Source: an uncultured Planctomycetaceae bacterium
GTDB taxonomy: Bacteria > Planctomycetota > Planctomycetia > Planctomycetales > Planctomycetaceae
NCBI GenBank assembly: GCA_903921605.1
Contig: CAIXQV010000551.1
Coordinates: 1 to 35,723 of the forward strand
Direction of reading: 5' to 3'
DNA length: 35,723 nucleotides
Below are positions 1-8,500 of this stretch, piece after piece. Position numbers and translations under genes: made by a program. Below the pieces are notes generated by a model. It saw nothing but the letters and a program-made list of their open reading frames with translations, had not been told where the DNA came from and did no database searches. Numbering within the stretch: the first letter of the stretch is position 1; the number at the start of each line of letters is the position of its first letter.

Positions 1-186
1 ACAAACAGACGCCTGCAACTCGGAACGCGATCGATGGGGCATGGAACGGTACTCGGTTGCTCAGAAATGATCAGCGATAACTCTGACACGCTCCGGATCA
101 TGAGCAATTACTGACAATTTGCCACTCCGACACCACAAGGATTTCCTCAAGCCTTGAAGAACCAACTGAGTTTTATTGATGCGCCA

Positions 187-1443
187 TCACTTGCGTTGCC
201 ATTGAGCATACGGCACTGGACCAAGAAAGGCCTGATTCTCCAGCGGTGCGTTCTTGCCAAGCTCACTGATCGTCGGCGTGACAAACAGGAACCCCGCATG
301 AGCAAACAACAGAGGCAGCATCAACAGTCGAATCCCCCAGCGAAGCGGAAACCAGGCGAGTCGATCCTGAGCCATCCCACGATGGTAGGCCCATGCGACC
401 AGAATTCTTGCAGGGTATGTGAGGATGATAAAGAACGGTGTCAGCAACAACATCGCGTCGGCCGGCAGCAATCGAATCTTTGCGAGATACAACGGAAACG
501 TCATGGCATACATCAGCACTGTCGTCAACATCCAGCTCAACGGCGCATTACGGATCACTCGGCGAGCGACGCTGATCTTGAAGATCGAGCGGAACTTTCC
601 GGTCACAGCCTGATGCACCTGCAGCAATGGAAGCCAGGCTGTTACGGGAATCATGATCAGCACACCAAGAAACGACAGTAGCCCGAAGAGTGGCGATGTG
701 CGATTCGGTGCAGAATAGGCGACCATCAACCCGGCTGGAACAATCAGCCAAAGCACCGCTCCGAAGAACGCTTTCAGGCCAATCAGAAAATGATGAACGG
801 GGCGAACAAGTTCAAGGACTTGCTCCAGCCCAGCAGACATTTCATCACGACCTTTCGAGCTGAATACTTTTCGAAAGATCCACATCGCATTCTTGATGGG
901 CCGCAGAAAACATCCCACTGTGCCCCCACGAGCAATCGCAAGCATCAGATGAGTCGCAACGATGTACTGCAGAATGCGCAGATTGGAGGCCATCTGCATG
1001 ACTTGTTCATGTGACTCACCAAGAATCACAGCGGCGTCACTGGTTCGAGTTGCCTGAAGCCGAATTGGGATCAGGAACAAAATCGAGAAGAAGACAATGA
1101 CGCCAAGACGCGGGGCCAACGTCATCAACGGAAAGCCATCTCGCAGTCGACCGCTATTGGCAACTCGCCGCTGCGGATCGACAAGGTAGCCCAGGGTGAG
1201 GATATTCAGTCCGGGGATAGCCGCCAGAATCGCCAGGATCAGAATTAGGCATGCCGAGCCGAAAGCCACGTGAACCGCCCAGAACGCAGAACGCACGGGT
1301 TTCCACAGCCCGGGGAATTTTCCCGGCCCCATCCTCTGTTCGATCGGCGACATAGCCTCCGGCTGAACATCAGAATGCTCCTCAGAAGACGACGGTGTGC
1401 CAATTGGCAAACGAGGAGGAGCTTCCTCTTGCAGGACGCTCAT
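187..1443 (-). CDS. Multi-pass membrane protein, DUF4013-like, function unknown
   Basis: 418-residue integral membrane protein. After a hydrophilic, Pro/Ser/Glu-rich N-terminus of about 50 residues come several hydrophobic segments (for example around ACLILILAILAAIPGLNIL, IVFFSILFLIPI, FFGAVLWLIVPAGLMVAY and LLFAHAGFLFV). The region GYLVDPQRR...LRDGFP resembles the DUF4013-type membrane proteins common in planctomycetes, but I am not certain of the family. The frame is open about 100 codons further upstream; I chose the ATG at 1443 because AAGGA lies about 9 bases before it and the upstream part reads as non-coding and would overlap the divergent promoter region. It is transcribed divergently from the DUF1549 gene, with 226 bases between the two starts. 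No catalytic motif is visible. Confidence 0.75.
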   Translation of the reverse strand: MSVLQEEAPPRLPIGTPSSSEEHSDVQPEAMSPIEQRMGPGKFPGLWKPVRSAFWAVHVAFGSACLILILAILAAIPGLNILTLGYLVDPQRRVANSGRLRDGFPLMTLAPRLGVIVFFSILFLIPIRLQATRTSDAAVILGESHEQVMQMASNLRILQYIVATHLMLAIARGGTVGCFLRPIKNAMWIFRKVFSSKGRDEMSAGLEQVLELVRPVHHFLIGLKAFFGAVLWLIVPAGLMVAYSAPNRTSPLFGLLSFLGVLIMIPVTAWLPLLQVHQAVTGKFRSIFKISVARRVIRNAPLSWMLTTVLMYAMTFPLYLAKIRLLPADAMLLLTPFFIILTYPARILVAWAYHRGMAQDRLAWFPLRWGIRLLMLPLLFAHAGFLFVTPTISELGKNAPLENQAFLGPVPYAQWQRK

Positions 1444-1612
1444 AATCGGATTCCTTGTGCTGCTTGTAGGTGATCGCACTTGCTCAATTCGGCGAATACC
1501 GATCAGAATTAGACAACAGAGTCCAGGTTTCTGAAAGATGGTTCGAATAAGTCTCTGTATTTGATGAGCAATCGGACCTCCGGTCACAGCGTTGGCTGTG
1601 GGGGATGATTCA

Positions 1613-1645
1613 ATTTGTGAACACGCAGTCAATGCGTGTACAAAT
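1613..1645 (+). promoter_or_regulatory. Strong stem-loop in the leader of the DUF1549 gene
   Basis: ATTTGT-ga-ACACGCA, loop GTCAA, TGCGTGT-ACAAAT: a 13-bp stem with a two-base bulge, ending 24 bases before the ATG at 1670. A second small hairpin, CACAGC-gttg-GCTGTG, lies at 1585-1600. There is no T-run, so it is not an obvious terminator. It could be an mRNA leader structure or an operator for either divergent gene. The pairing is seen; the role is inferred. Confidence 0.4.
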
Positions 1646-1669
1646 CTGTGTAATGGGGATAAGAATTGT

Positions 1670-3367
1670 ATGAGAGCAATCGTTGTCCTCTTTGCCGTCT
1701 CTGTCGTAATTCTTGCCCTGAAAGTGGTCGAGGTCGCCGGCCGCATTGACCATCGCCCTGCCCCTCCTGCGGCTGTCGCAGCCGAGCAGCAGTTAGAAGG
1801 CCCTGTCAGTCGTTTGAATGCGGAATTTCAGAAACAGTGGCAGGCGGAGAATGTTCACCCCGCGGCTTTTGCAGATGATCTGACTGTCCTGCGACGCCTT
1901 TCACTGGCTCTATTCGGGACAGTGCCTTCGCTCGAAGATATTCGTAGATTTGAAGCCGATGAACAGCCAGATCGAATCGATCGTTGGGTTGTCGACATGC
2001 TCAAGGATTCAAGATACAGCGACTATTTTGCAGAGCGACTGGCTCGCAGTCTTGTCGGCGTCGAAGGCGGGCCGTTTATCATTTTCCGCCGTGACCGCAT
2101 GACGGCATGGCTGGCTGATCAACTGCGGAAGGATGCCTCGTGGTCCGAAATGACCAAAGAACTGATCGCAGCCGAAGGACTCTGGACGGATTCTCCCGCC
2201 GCCAATTTTATCACGATCGCTCGGCAGGATGATGAATTGATCAATGTCAACAAGTTAGCAGGCCGCTCAGTGCGAACATTTCTCGGTCAGCGAATTGACT
2301 GTGCTCAGTGTCATGACCATCCATTCGACCAGCAGTGGAAGCAACATCACTTTGAAGAACTGGCCGCTTTTTTCTGTCAGGCTGGTGTGACCTTTGGAGG
2401 CGTCACCGATAGTCAGCTTGATGACAAGAAACAAAAAGTTGTCTACAAGGTTGTTGACCCAGGCAAAGAAGAATCGGAGGCCAGAATTATTCCGGAAGCA
2501 GTGCCATTCAACTCAGAATGGCTGCCAGCAGAAGGTGGATTGAGACATCGCCTGGCAGAATGGATTACTCATAAAGATAATCGCCGTTACGAACGCGCGA
2601 TTTCAAATCGAGTTTGGGGATTCATGTTCGGCAAACCTCTGCATGATCCTGTCGACGATCTGCCTCATCCGGTTGACGGTGAGCATGATGCACTCGACAT
2701 TCTTGGACAGGAATTCCGCGCCCGTGGAGACAGGCTCAGTGTGTTGATCCGCATGATTGCGTTGTCAGATACTTTTCGCCTCTCTTCGGAATCAAGTGCC
2801 ACCGACGAATCCGAATATCAGACGCAGGTCGATGCCTGGTCCACTTTCCCGCTCGTTCGATTTCGTCCAGAACAGGTCATCGGATCGCTGTTCCAGGCGG
2901 CTCACATTCGCACTATCGACCAGAATTCCAATCTGATCGCCCGCGCTCAAAAGTTCGGGAATGAAAACGACTTCCTCAACGAATACGGTGACATGGGTGA
3001 CGACGAACTCCTGCAGCAGGTCGGCACAATTCCCCAAGCCTTGCTAAGAATGAATGGTCGATTCTCATCGGAACTCAGCAAAGCAGAGCTGCTGACAGCC
3101 GCCGGACAGATACTCGATTTTTCTCCGAACGATCAAGCAGTCGTTGAGAACAGCTACCTGACTTGTCTTGCGAGACGCCCGTCGGACGAAGAAAAGGAGT
3201 ATTTCGTGGCAATGCTCGACAAAACCTACGAAGCGGCCGCGAAGAAACGCGAAGCATCGCCGGGTACTCCAGAAATGGATCCAAAGCCGGATCGTTCAAG
3301 AGCGGAAGTTGTTCAGGACATTTTCTGGACGCTCTACAACAGCCCGGAATTTTCATGGAATCATTGA
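1670..3367 (+). CDS. DUF1549/DUF1553 domain protein (planctomycete CxxCH family)
   Basis: 565 residues. The N-terminus has a hydrophobic export/anchor segment (about residues 3-20). DUF1549 follows (about 65-225), opening with LTVLRRLSLALFGTVPS and ending at the signature DCAQCHDHPFD, in which C211, C214 and H215 form a CxxCH motif like that of c-type haem proteins. DUF1553 follows (about 290-560), with RHRLAEWITHKDNRRYERA and SNRVWGFMFGKPLHDPVDD. It is shorter than the 921-residue relative at 32414-35179 because it lacks the leading cytochrome-like domain and the discoidin insert. The ATG at 1670 is preferred over an in-frame start at 1592 because it begins the hydrophobic segment and GGGG lies about 11 bases upstream. 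It sits 59 bases before a DUF1501 gene, the usual planctomycete pairing. The molecular function of the family is not established. Confidence 0.88.
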   Translation: MRAIVVLFAVSVVILALKVVEVAGRIDHRPAPPAAVAAEQQLEGPVSRLNAEFQKQWQAENVHPAAFADDLTVLRRLSLALFGTVPSLEDIRRFEADEQPDRIDRWVVDMLKDSRYSDYFAERLARSLVGVEGGPFIIFRRDRMTAWLADQLRKDASWSEMTKELIAAEGLWTDSPAANFITIARQDDELINVNKLAGRSVRTFLGQRIDCAQCHDHPFDQQWKQHHFEELAAFFCQAGVTFGGVTDSQLDDKKQKVVYKVVDPGKEESEARIIPEAVPFNSEWLPAEGGLRHRLAEWITHKDNRRYERAISNRVWGFMFGKPLHDPVDDLPHPVDGEHDALDILGQEFRARGDRLSVLIRMIALSDTFRLSSESSATDESEYQTQVDAWSTFPLVRFRPEQVIGSLFQAAHIRTIDQNSNLIARAQKFGNENDFLNEYGDMGDDELLQQVGTIPQALLRMNGRFSSELSKAELLTAAGQILDFSPNDQAVVENSYLTCLARRPSDEEKEYFVAMLDKTYEAAAKKREASPGTPEMDPKPDRSRAEVVQDIFWTLYNSPEFSWNH

Positions 3368-3426
3368 CCGTTTCCTTCGTTTACGAATCAGATTCTCAAA
3401 CCAGCCCGGCATTCTGAGTATTTATC

Positions 3427-4752
3427 ATGAACACAGAAATCAGTCGTCGACGAATTCTGCAAATGCTCTCCGTTTGCGGATTGACTCTGGCTTTGCCAGG
3501 TATGTCTGCTCGAGCAGCCTCACGGCGGCGTGAAGAGCGTCCAAAATCGCTGATCACACTTTGGATGAACGGTGGCATGAGCCAACTGGAAACCTGGGAT
3601 CCGCATCCAGGGACTCCGACCGGTGGAGAAGTGAAGGATATCAGTACGTCCGCCAAAGACATGCGCATCTCGGAAATGCTGCCGCAGCTGGCAGAGCAAA
3701 TGCACCTGTGCACTTTGATCCGATCGTTGACTTCCAAAGAAGGCGATCATGAGCGAGGTTCAGCCTTTGTGAAGACGGGATACCGCCCTGAGCCGACTCT
3801 GAAGTATCCCACACTCGGTGCGATCGCGGCCCATGAACTGCCCGACTCAAAGATTGAGATTCCTCAACACGTCGCACTGGCGCCGAGCGGCTTCGTGACC
3901 CCGGAAGGCGGATATCTTGGCAATGAATGGGATGCCTTTCGAGTGTTCAGTCCTGGCGATGGGCTGTCTAATCTGAGATCGTTCGTTTCCAAAGAACGTC
4001 AGACAGACCGGCTCAAGGGGCTCAGTGTTGTCAGCAAACAATTTGAGTCACAGCGTCAATTCGGAGCGACTCGCACGCTGCATCAAAACACCCTCGACCG
4101 CGCTCTGACCATGATGTCCTCCGAACAGCTGAAGGCGTTCGAACTGGACGCCGAACCTGCTGCTGTCAAGAAGGCCTATGGCGATACTTCTTTCGGAAAA
4201 GGATGCCTGGTTGCTCGGCGGCTGGTGGAAGTTGGCGTTCGCTCCATCGAAGTCAATTTGTCGGGTTTCGATACACATGTGTCGAACCACGAAGGGCATA
4301 TCACTCAAACGAAGATCCTTGATCCTGCAATCGCAACGCTGCTCAAAGAACTTAAAGAACGAGATCTGCTCGATTCTACAATCGTGCTCTGCATGAGCGA
4401 GTTCGGTCGCACACCCAGCATTAATCCTGCTGGCGGTCGAGATCACTGGCCAAACTGGTTCTCCTGCATGATCGCAGGAGGTGGTTTCCGCGAAGGCACC
4501 GTGATCGGTGCAACACCTTCAGATCTGCCTAAACAGTCTTCGAATATGCAAATGATGGCCGGCAGAAAAACCATCGGCCCTGAAGACCCCATTCAGGTTC
4601 CAGAGTTGTATGCGACCATCATGGCGGCGATGGGAATCGACGCTCGCAAAGAGATCATGACACCGATCGGTCGCCCCATTCGATTTGCCGATGCAACGCC
4701 TTCCCCCCGCCTGCTGAAAGACGATGTCGCAGCAAAGGTCGTCAGGAGCTGA
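3427..4752 (+). CDS. DUF1501 protein with Tat signal
   Basis: 441 residues. The N-terminus SRRRILQMLSVCGLTLALPG is a twin-arginine signal, so the folded protein is probably exported. The body shows the DUF1501 landmarks: LWMNGGMSQLETWDPHPGTP (about 46-65), HERGSAF, GFDTHVSNHEGH, and MSEFGRTPSINPAGGRDHWP. DUF1501 is distantly related to the alkaline phosphatase/sulfatase fold, and these Asp/His-rich motifs correspond to its metal-site region; the substrate is unknown. It follows the DUF1549/1553 gene with a 59-base gap and is likely co-transcribed. The Shine-Dalgarno sequence is weak. A GC-rich hairpin lies 44 bases after the stop. Confidence 0.9.
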   Translation: MNTEISRRRILQMLSVCGLTLALPGMSARAASRRREERPKSLITLWMNGGMSQLETWDPHPGTPTGGEVKDISTSAKDMRISEMLPQLAEQMHLCTLIRSLTSKEGDHERGSAFVKTGYRPEPTLKYPTLGAIAAHELPDSKIEIPQHVALAPSGFVTPEGGYLGNEWDAFRVFSPGDGLSNLRSFVSKERQTDRLKGLSVVSKQFESQRQFGATRTLHQNTLDRALTMMSSEQLKAFELDAEPAAVKKAYGDTSFGKGCLVARRLVEVGVRSIEVNLSGFDTHVSNHEGHITQTKILDPAIATLLKELKERDLLDSTIVLCMSEFGRTPSINPAGGRDHWPNWFSCMIAGGGFREGTVIGATPSDLPKQSSNMQMMAGRKTIGPEDPIQVPELYATIMAAMGIDARKEIMTPIGRPIRFADATPSPRLLKDDVAAKVVRS

Positions 4753-4770
4753 GTCGAGCAACCAGCTTCC

Positions 4771-4820
4771 GTCGCCCACGTGCGGCATACCGTACACCCG
4801 TCGCTCCGTCGACGGGATTT
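4771..4820 (+). repeat. Degenerate copy of a palindromic repeat; possible terminator of the DUF1501 gene
   Basis: CCGTACACCCGTCGCTCCGT at 4790-4809 matches the right arm of the palindrome at 32270-32314 with two or three differences; the left arm here is degraded. Within it CCCGTCG (4797-4803), loop CTCCGT and CGACGGG (4810-4816) form a 7-bp stem followed by ATTT, so it could end transcription of the DUF1501 gene. The T-tract is short, so the terminator role is uncertain. Confidence 0.45.
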
Positions 4821-4842
4821 CAATTCTGGCCTTCAGTCCATG

Positions 4843-4874
4843 AAAAAAGCGTAGCACCTAATTGATGCCACGCT
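4843..4874 (-). terminator. Rho-independent terminator of the peroxidase gene
   Basis: Read on the minus strand: AGCGTGGCA, a 9-base loop, TGCTACGCT, then six T. The 9-bp stem has one G-U pair. It starts 37 bases after the stop codon of the peroxidase gene and points the right way for it. Confidence 0.75.
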
Positions 4875-4910
4875 TCTGCATCTCAAGCTGGTTTCCGCTC
4901 AACACGTAAA

Positions 4911-7142
4911 CTACACGAATCGCATCCAGTCGGCAAAAAGTGAGTCCGTCAAGGCATCCACTTCCGAGCCGTTGAGCGAAGATGCCTTTTGAGTTGATGC
5001 AGCCAAAACGGGAACGGATCCAGGCGAGGTTTTTGGTGCGGAAGCCACTTTGGAGGAGCTCAACGTGCTGGCTGCTGCCGGCTGAACTTGCTGACTGGCT
5101 CCGTTAGCTCCTTGAACAGAACTTGATGCCTCGATTGCCCTGGATTTCGTCCCCGAAATCATTGTCCTGTTTTCTGGCCGTGGTCCCTGCCCACTTGCGA
5201 TCGATCGTGTTGACGTTGCCCCACCAGATTTTGCTGGTGGAGTCGTCGGACCAGAGGGTTTCGCAGGTGCAGGAACAGAGAGATCCACTCGTTCATTGTC
5301 ATCGCCGGCCGTGATCGAGATCTTGCGACTGGTCGTGACGACAGTTCCGTCAGCTTTCAACGCCCGAACCTGGTAGACCCCAGCGCGAAGCCCGTTCTGA
5401 ACCCCGAATCGGTAATGGCCATTTCGATCGGTTGTTGTGGTCGCCACCACCGCGCCATCCGCACGATTGATCAACTGTACCGTGATTTTCGCGACTGGCG
5501 GTTCGTTGCGTTCGGATTTCTTGTTGCGATTGAGATCTGCCGTGATGACTCCAGCGACTTCTGATCGGAAGAAGAACGCATTCTTCTGGATTGATGTCAG
5601 ATCCGTATTGCGCTCAATGACGTCCGAAAGCGAAGTCTTTTGCAACTGGGCAAGCTGACGTCCTGAAAACTGGTTCTGGTACCAGAATCGATCACCATCT
5701 CGCAGCCTTTCAAATTGATCAACAATGATCGTCTGGAATGTTTCACCCACGCTGCTGCCACGAACATGATCCTCTGCCAGCCCTCCTACCCACAGGTCAA
5801 TATCATCGACGGAGCCATACAGCGATTCCAGTTTCGTCTGCATCGCCTTGTCTGACGTGATCTCGGCAAAGCGGGTGACGCGAGACAGCCCAACTGCTTC
5901 TCGTGTCTCGTTGTAATCGGCAAGCCCATGGTCGCGTCCTCGCTGGATATTGAGGCTTGCCAGATCAAGACCCCCAGCGCCGGGTGGGCCGAACAAAAAG
6001 TTTCGCACTCCCTCAACAACTTCAGTATCAACTTCCATTGACGGATCTGAAGCCAAATACTTCAGAGCGGAGTCGATTCCGTTTTCCTTCACAAGAGAGG
6101 TGTTGAAAAATGCTTCTGCCAGTGAAACCTCTTTGCGAACTGGCAGACCATTGTCGTCAAGGAACCCTACGTCGTCTCCCAGCAGGCTGTGTCCGAAACG
6201 GAAGGCAGCTGTTGCAAACTCATTGCTGATACCCGGATTCACACTGGAATCGTAGCCATCGTATTTCTCAAGTGCCCCTCGTCCCAGTAAAGACGGCAAC
6301 CATTCGTTATAGGTAATCGCCTGAATCTCTGCCGCAACAATTGAGCGAGCCTTCTGGTAAACTTGCTCGTCGGTTAGCTTTGCATCTGACGCAGCAATTC
6401 GACTGGCCTGCAGGTTATGCTCTCGCACAAACAAGGTTTGCAACGAAATCAATCCGGGATTCTCGTTAGCCCTGATATCGCCTGCCTGGAACTGTCCATC
6501 GTCACCAACGGGCAGCAGATCTCCTTCACTGGTTTTCATCTTTCCGCCGGTGAACGTCCGCAGCGAGGCGGCTGTCTCCGAATTGGAACCATAAACCATT
6601 GATGCGTCCATAAACGCTGTAATCAGGTTGACCTGCTGGCGAGGATTTCTCGCATCAGTTCCGGTTGATTCATCAAAGGCTGATCGCATCGTATCAATCG
6701 TCTTTGTCCCGGTTCCGGCGGGATCAAACGATGGATCACCTTTCGGGACAGCAATCGACATCTTCTCATTTTCTGCCGAAGACGTCAGCGTCATATCATG
6801 ATCAATAAACTGCCCCCAGGCGTATGTCATGGCAGACATCAGACGCTTGCTGATTTCATCATTTCCACCGCTGTCTGAAACAGCATTACTGATCAATCTT
6901 GCACTGGGACGATCTTCTCCGCCAACCGCAGAAATAGCGTCTGCATACTCAGCATCGGCCAGCCTCAGCATCGCCTCTTCGGTACTGCCCCATTCAGGAT
7001 GTTCAATGTTGTTCCCAGTGCCATCGATTGCTGCAGCCGACAACAAGACTCGCGGTTCAGAACATTCAGCTGCAGTCGCTATGGCGGAGCGAATCTGAGT
7101 TGCAAGTCTGCGACGTGTCTCTTTTCGTGACCGATTAAACAT
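4911..7142 (-). CDS. Animal-type haem peroxidase with LEPR-like N-terminus and a repeat-rich tail
   Basis: 743 residues. Residues about 45-525 form a peroxidase of the animal (peroxidasin/myeloperoxidase) superfamily: AWGQFIDHDM with distal His115, LFVREHN with catalytic-type Arg239, FRFGHSL with proximal His318, and LNIQRGRDHG. Such enzymes use H2O2 to oxidise halides or organic substrates. The N-terminus is Arg-rich and contains CSEPRVLLSA, the LEPR-like element seen at the start of many large planctomycete exported proteins. After the peroxidase comes a small beta domain with DRNGHYRF and YQVRALKADG, resembling SdrD-B/CarboxypepD-regulatory modules (about 555-640). A Ser/Ala/Pro-rich linker follows, and the protein ends in DALTDSLFADWMRFV. 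The ATG at 7142 was chosen because GGGAGA lies 7-8 bases upstream and it directly precedes the LEPR-type region. Single-gene unit with its own terminator. Confidence 0.88.
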   Translation of the reverse strand: MFNRSRKETRRRLATQIRSAIATAAECSEPRVLLSAAAIDGTGNNIEHPEWGSTEEAMLRLADAEYADAISAVGGEDRPSARLISNAVSDSGGNDEISKRLMSAMTYAWGQFIDHDMTLTSSAENEKMSIAVPKGDPSFDPAGTGTKTIDTMRSAFDESTGTDARNPRQQVNLITAFMDASMVYGSNSETAASLRTFTGGKMKTSEGDLLPVGDDGQFQAGDIRANENPGLISLQTLFVREHNLQASRIAASDAKLTDEQVYQKARSIVAAEIQAITYNEWLPSLLGRGALEKYDGYDSSVNPGISNEFATAAFRFGHSLLGDDVGFLDDNGLPVRKEVSLAEAFFNTSLVKENGIDSALKYLASDPSMEVDTEVVEGVRNFLFGPPGAGGLDLASLNIQRGRDHGLADYNETREAVGLSRVTRFAEITSDKAMQTKLESLYGSVDDIDLWVGGLAEDHVRGSSVGETFQTIIVDQFERLRDGDRFWYQNQFSGRQLAQLQKTSLSDVIERNTDLTSIQKNAFFFRSEVAGVITADLNRNKKSERNEPPVAKITVQLINRADGAVVATTTTDRNGHYRFGVQNGLRAGVYQVRALKADGTVVTTSRKISITAGDDNERVDLSVPAPAKPSGPTTPPAKSGGATSTRSIASGQGPRPENRTMISGTKSRAIEASSSVQGANGASQQVQPAAASTLSSSKVASAPKTSPGSVPVLAASTQKASSLNGSEVDALTDSLFADWMRFV

Positions 7143-7495
7143 GACATTCTCCCGACAGGATTTCAAACAGTTGATGGGACCTGCTACTGAGTTTTCAGAA
7201 GAGGGGCTCAGTAAGAGCTGAGCGAAAGTCACTGTTGAGATTTGTCCAGCAGTGGCTCATCAAGGTGTGAAACGCAGGTGTCGAGATAACTTCAGCCAAC
7301 GATTTCAAAAAAATTGCTATGGTCCATGGCTGCTCTTCAGGTCGTCTTCAGGTTGACTGAGAAATGCATCAAACCGCAGCGCGGTGTTGCATAATCCATC
7401 ACCAAAATGGTTCGAAAGGGAATCATGGCTTCTATCTCCGACAAGATATCTGCCCTCTCGACGACAAACGGCCTGAAGAATGTGCCCGCGCTGAG
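7143..7495. other. 353-base intergenic stretch, probable upstream region of the peroxidase gene
   Basis: No convincing gene. The short open frames here lack a ribosome binding site and homology-like features. It should contain the peroxidase promoter on the minus strand, but I cannot point to a clear -35/-10 pair. No strong hairpin with a T-tract was found for the gene that ends at 7496. Confidence 0.5.
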
Positions 7496-8416
7496 TCAGG
7501 GAGTTGTTTGCTCTACCTTCGGCGTGGAGGCTTTCGGACTGATGCCAAACCAACCACCGATATCAAAGGGGATCTCCAGCTTCTCTGGCTTCTTTTTGAT
7601 GGCCTTGTTGATTCTGGCCGGCAGATCTTTGTTTTCGTGGCGAAGTCGCATTTGAATCAACTCTTCAATGACTTCCCCATGCCCTTGCACGACCGTTCCT
7701 TTGAGGTGGCTGATACGCTGCAACCGAAAGTTTTCCATTTTGGCGGTGGCCTGAGTCACTGTGGGCACAAATCGAAGTCGAGTCCCCTTTTGGGTTGTCA
7801 CAACTTCGGACTTTACATCAAGAACTGCGTGCAGGCTAAAATCAACCACGGCATCTGCGCTGATACTCCACAGCATGACTCCGTAGTTCCACTGCTGCTG
7901 TCGACCGTTGACCTGCAACTTCGCTGAGGTATGAATCTCATAGCGTTGAGTTTCCTCGTCGGGATCCGGCAACTGAATCGCTCTTAAAGTAAACGTGTTC
8001 GCCGGATCAACCAACTCTCCGGAGCCTCTCAACCACGTCCCGTGATTCACCATGTTCCAGCGCCGGCTGGTCTTCAACTTTCCACCGTCAAAGTCGACAT
8101 TGAGTCCCGACTGAATTCGCTTTTCGTCCCCCCAGCCATCTTCGTCATCGAACTTCTGTGGCAGAAGAATCAACGCAACACTGCGAATAAAATGCTGACC
8201 TTCTTCTGGTAGATCTCGCCGCTGATGATTGGGTCGCTGGTAAGCCGCTTCGGTCGAGAAAACCAGTTCAGGCGGTTCTGTGACCTCAACCACTTCAGAT
8301 TCCGGCATCAACTGCGAGCCCAAGCCTGCAGCGGCTTCTTCCTGCCCAGCGCAGGGCGGCGGCACGATCCCTACCACAAGGATAGTCAGGGCAGACAAGA
8401 GTTTTGGCGCAAACAT
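7496..8416 (-). CDS. Secreted protein of unknown function
   Basis: 306 residues, family not recognised. It begins with a typical Sec signal peptide (FAPKLLSALTILVVGIVPPP, with a likely cleavage near CAGQ-EE around residue 25). The mature part is rich in short beta-type segments and ends in a Lys-rich stretch (INKAIKKKPEKLEIPFDIGG). No Cys pairs, metal motif or membrane helix is seen in the mature part. AAGGAA lies about 8 bases before the ATG at 8416, which supports this start. It is downstream of the threonine aldolase gene on the same strand with an 84-base gap, so the two may be co-transcribed, but no functional link is evident. Confidence 0.75.
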   Translation of the reverse strand: MFAPKLLSALTILVVGIVPPPCAGQEEAAAGLGSQLMPESEVVEVTEPPELVFSTEAAYQRPNHQRRDLPEEGQHFIRSVALILLPQKFDDEDGWGDEKRIQSGLNVDFDGGKLKTSRRWNMVNHGTWLRGSGELVDPANTFTLRAIQLPDPDEETQRYEIHTSAKLQVNGRQQQWNYGVMLWSISADAVVDFSLHAVLDVKSEVVTTQKGTRLRFVPTVTQATAKMENFRLQRISHLKGTVVQGHGEVIEELIQMRLRHENKDLPARINKAIKKKPEKLEIPFDIGGWFGISPKASTPKVEQTTP

Positions 8417-8500
8417 TCGGCGGTTCCTTCCGGCCGAAATTGTAGCAATCTACCTCGAAAGAACAGCGGCAAGTTTGGGAGATCAACAGGCAACGGCCTG

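Noticed and set aside
154..681. Open frame of 175 codons on the plus strand
   Set aside because: Lies antisense to the membrane protein gene, has no ribosome site, and its translation is low-complexity Gln/Arg/His typical of a shadow frame.
7364..7927. 187-codon plus-strand frame across the gap before the secreted protein gene
   Set aside because: More than half of it is antisense to the 306-residue gene and it lacks a ribosome site; no independent support.
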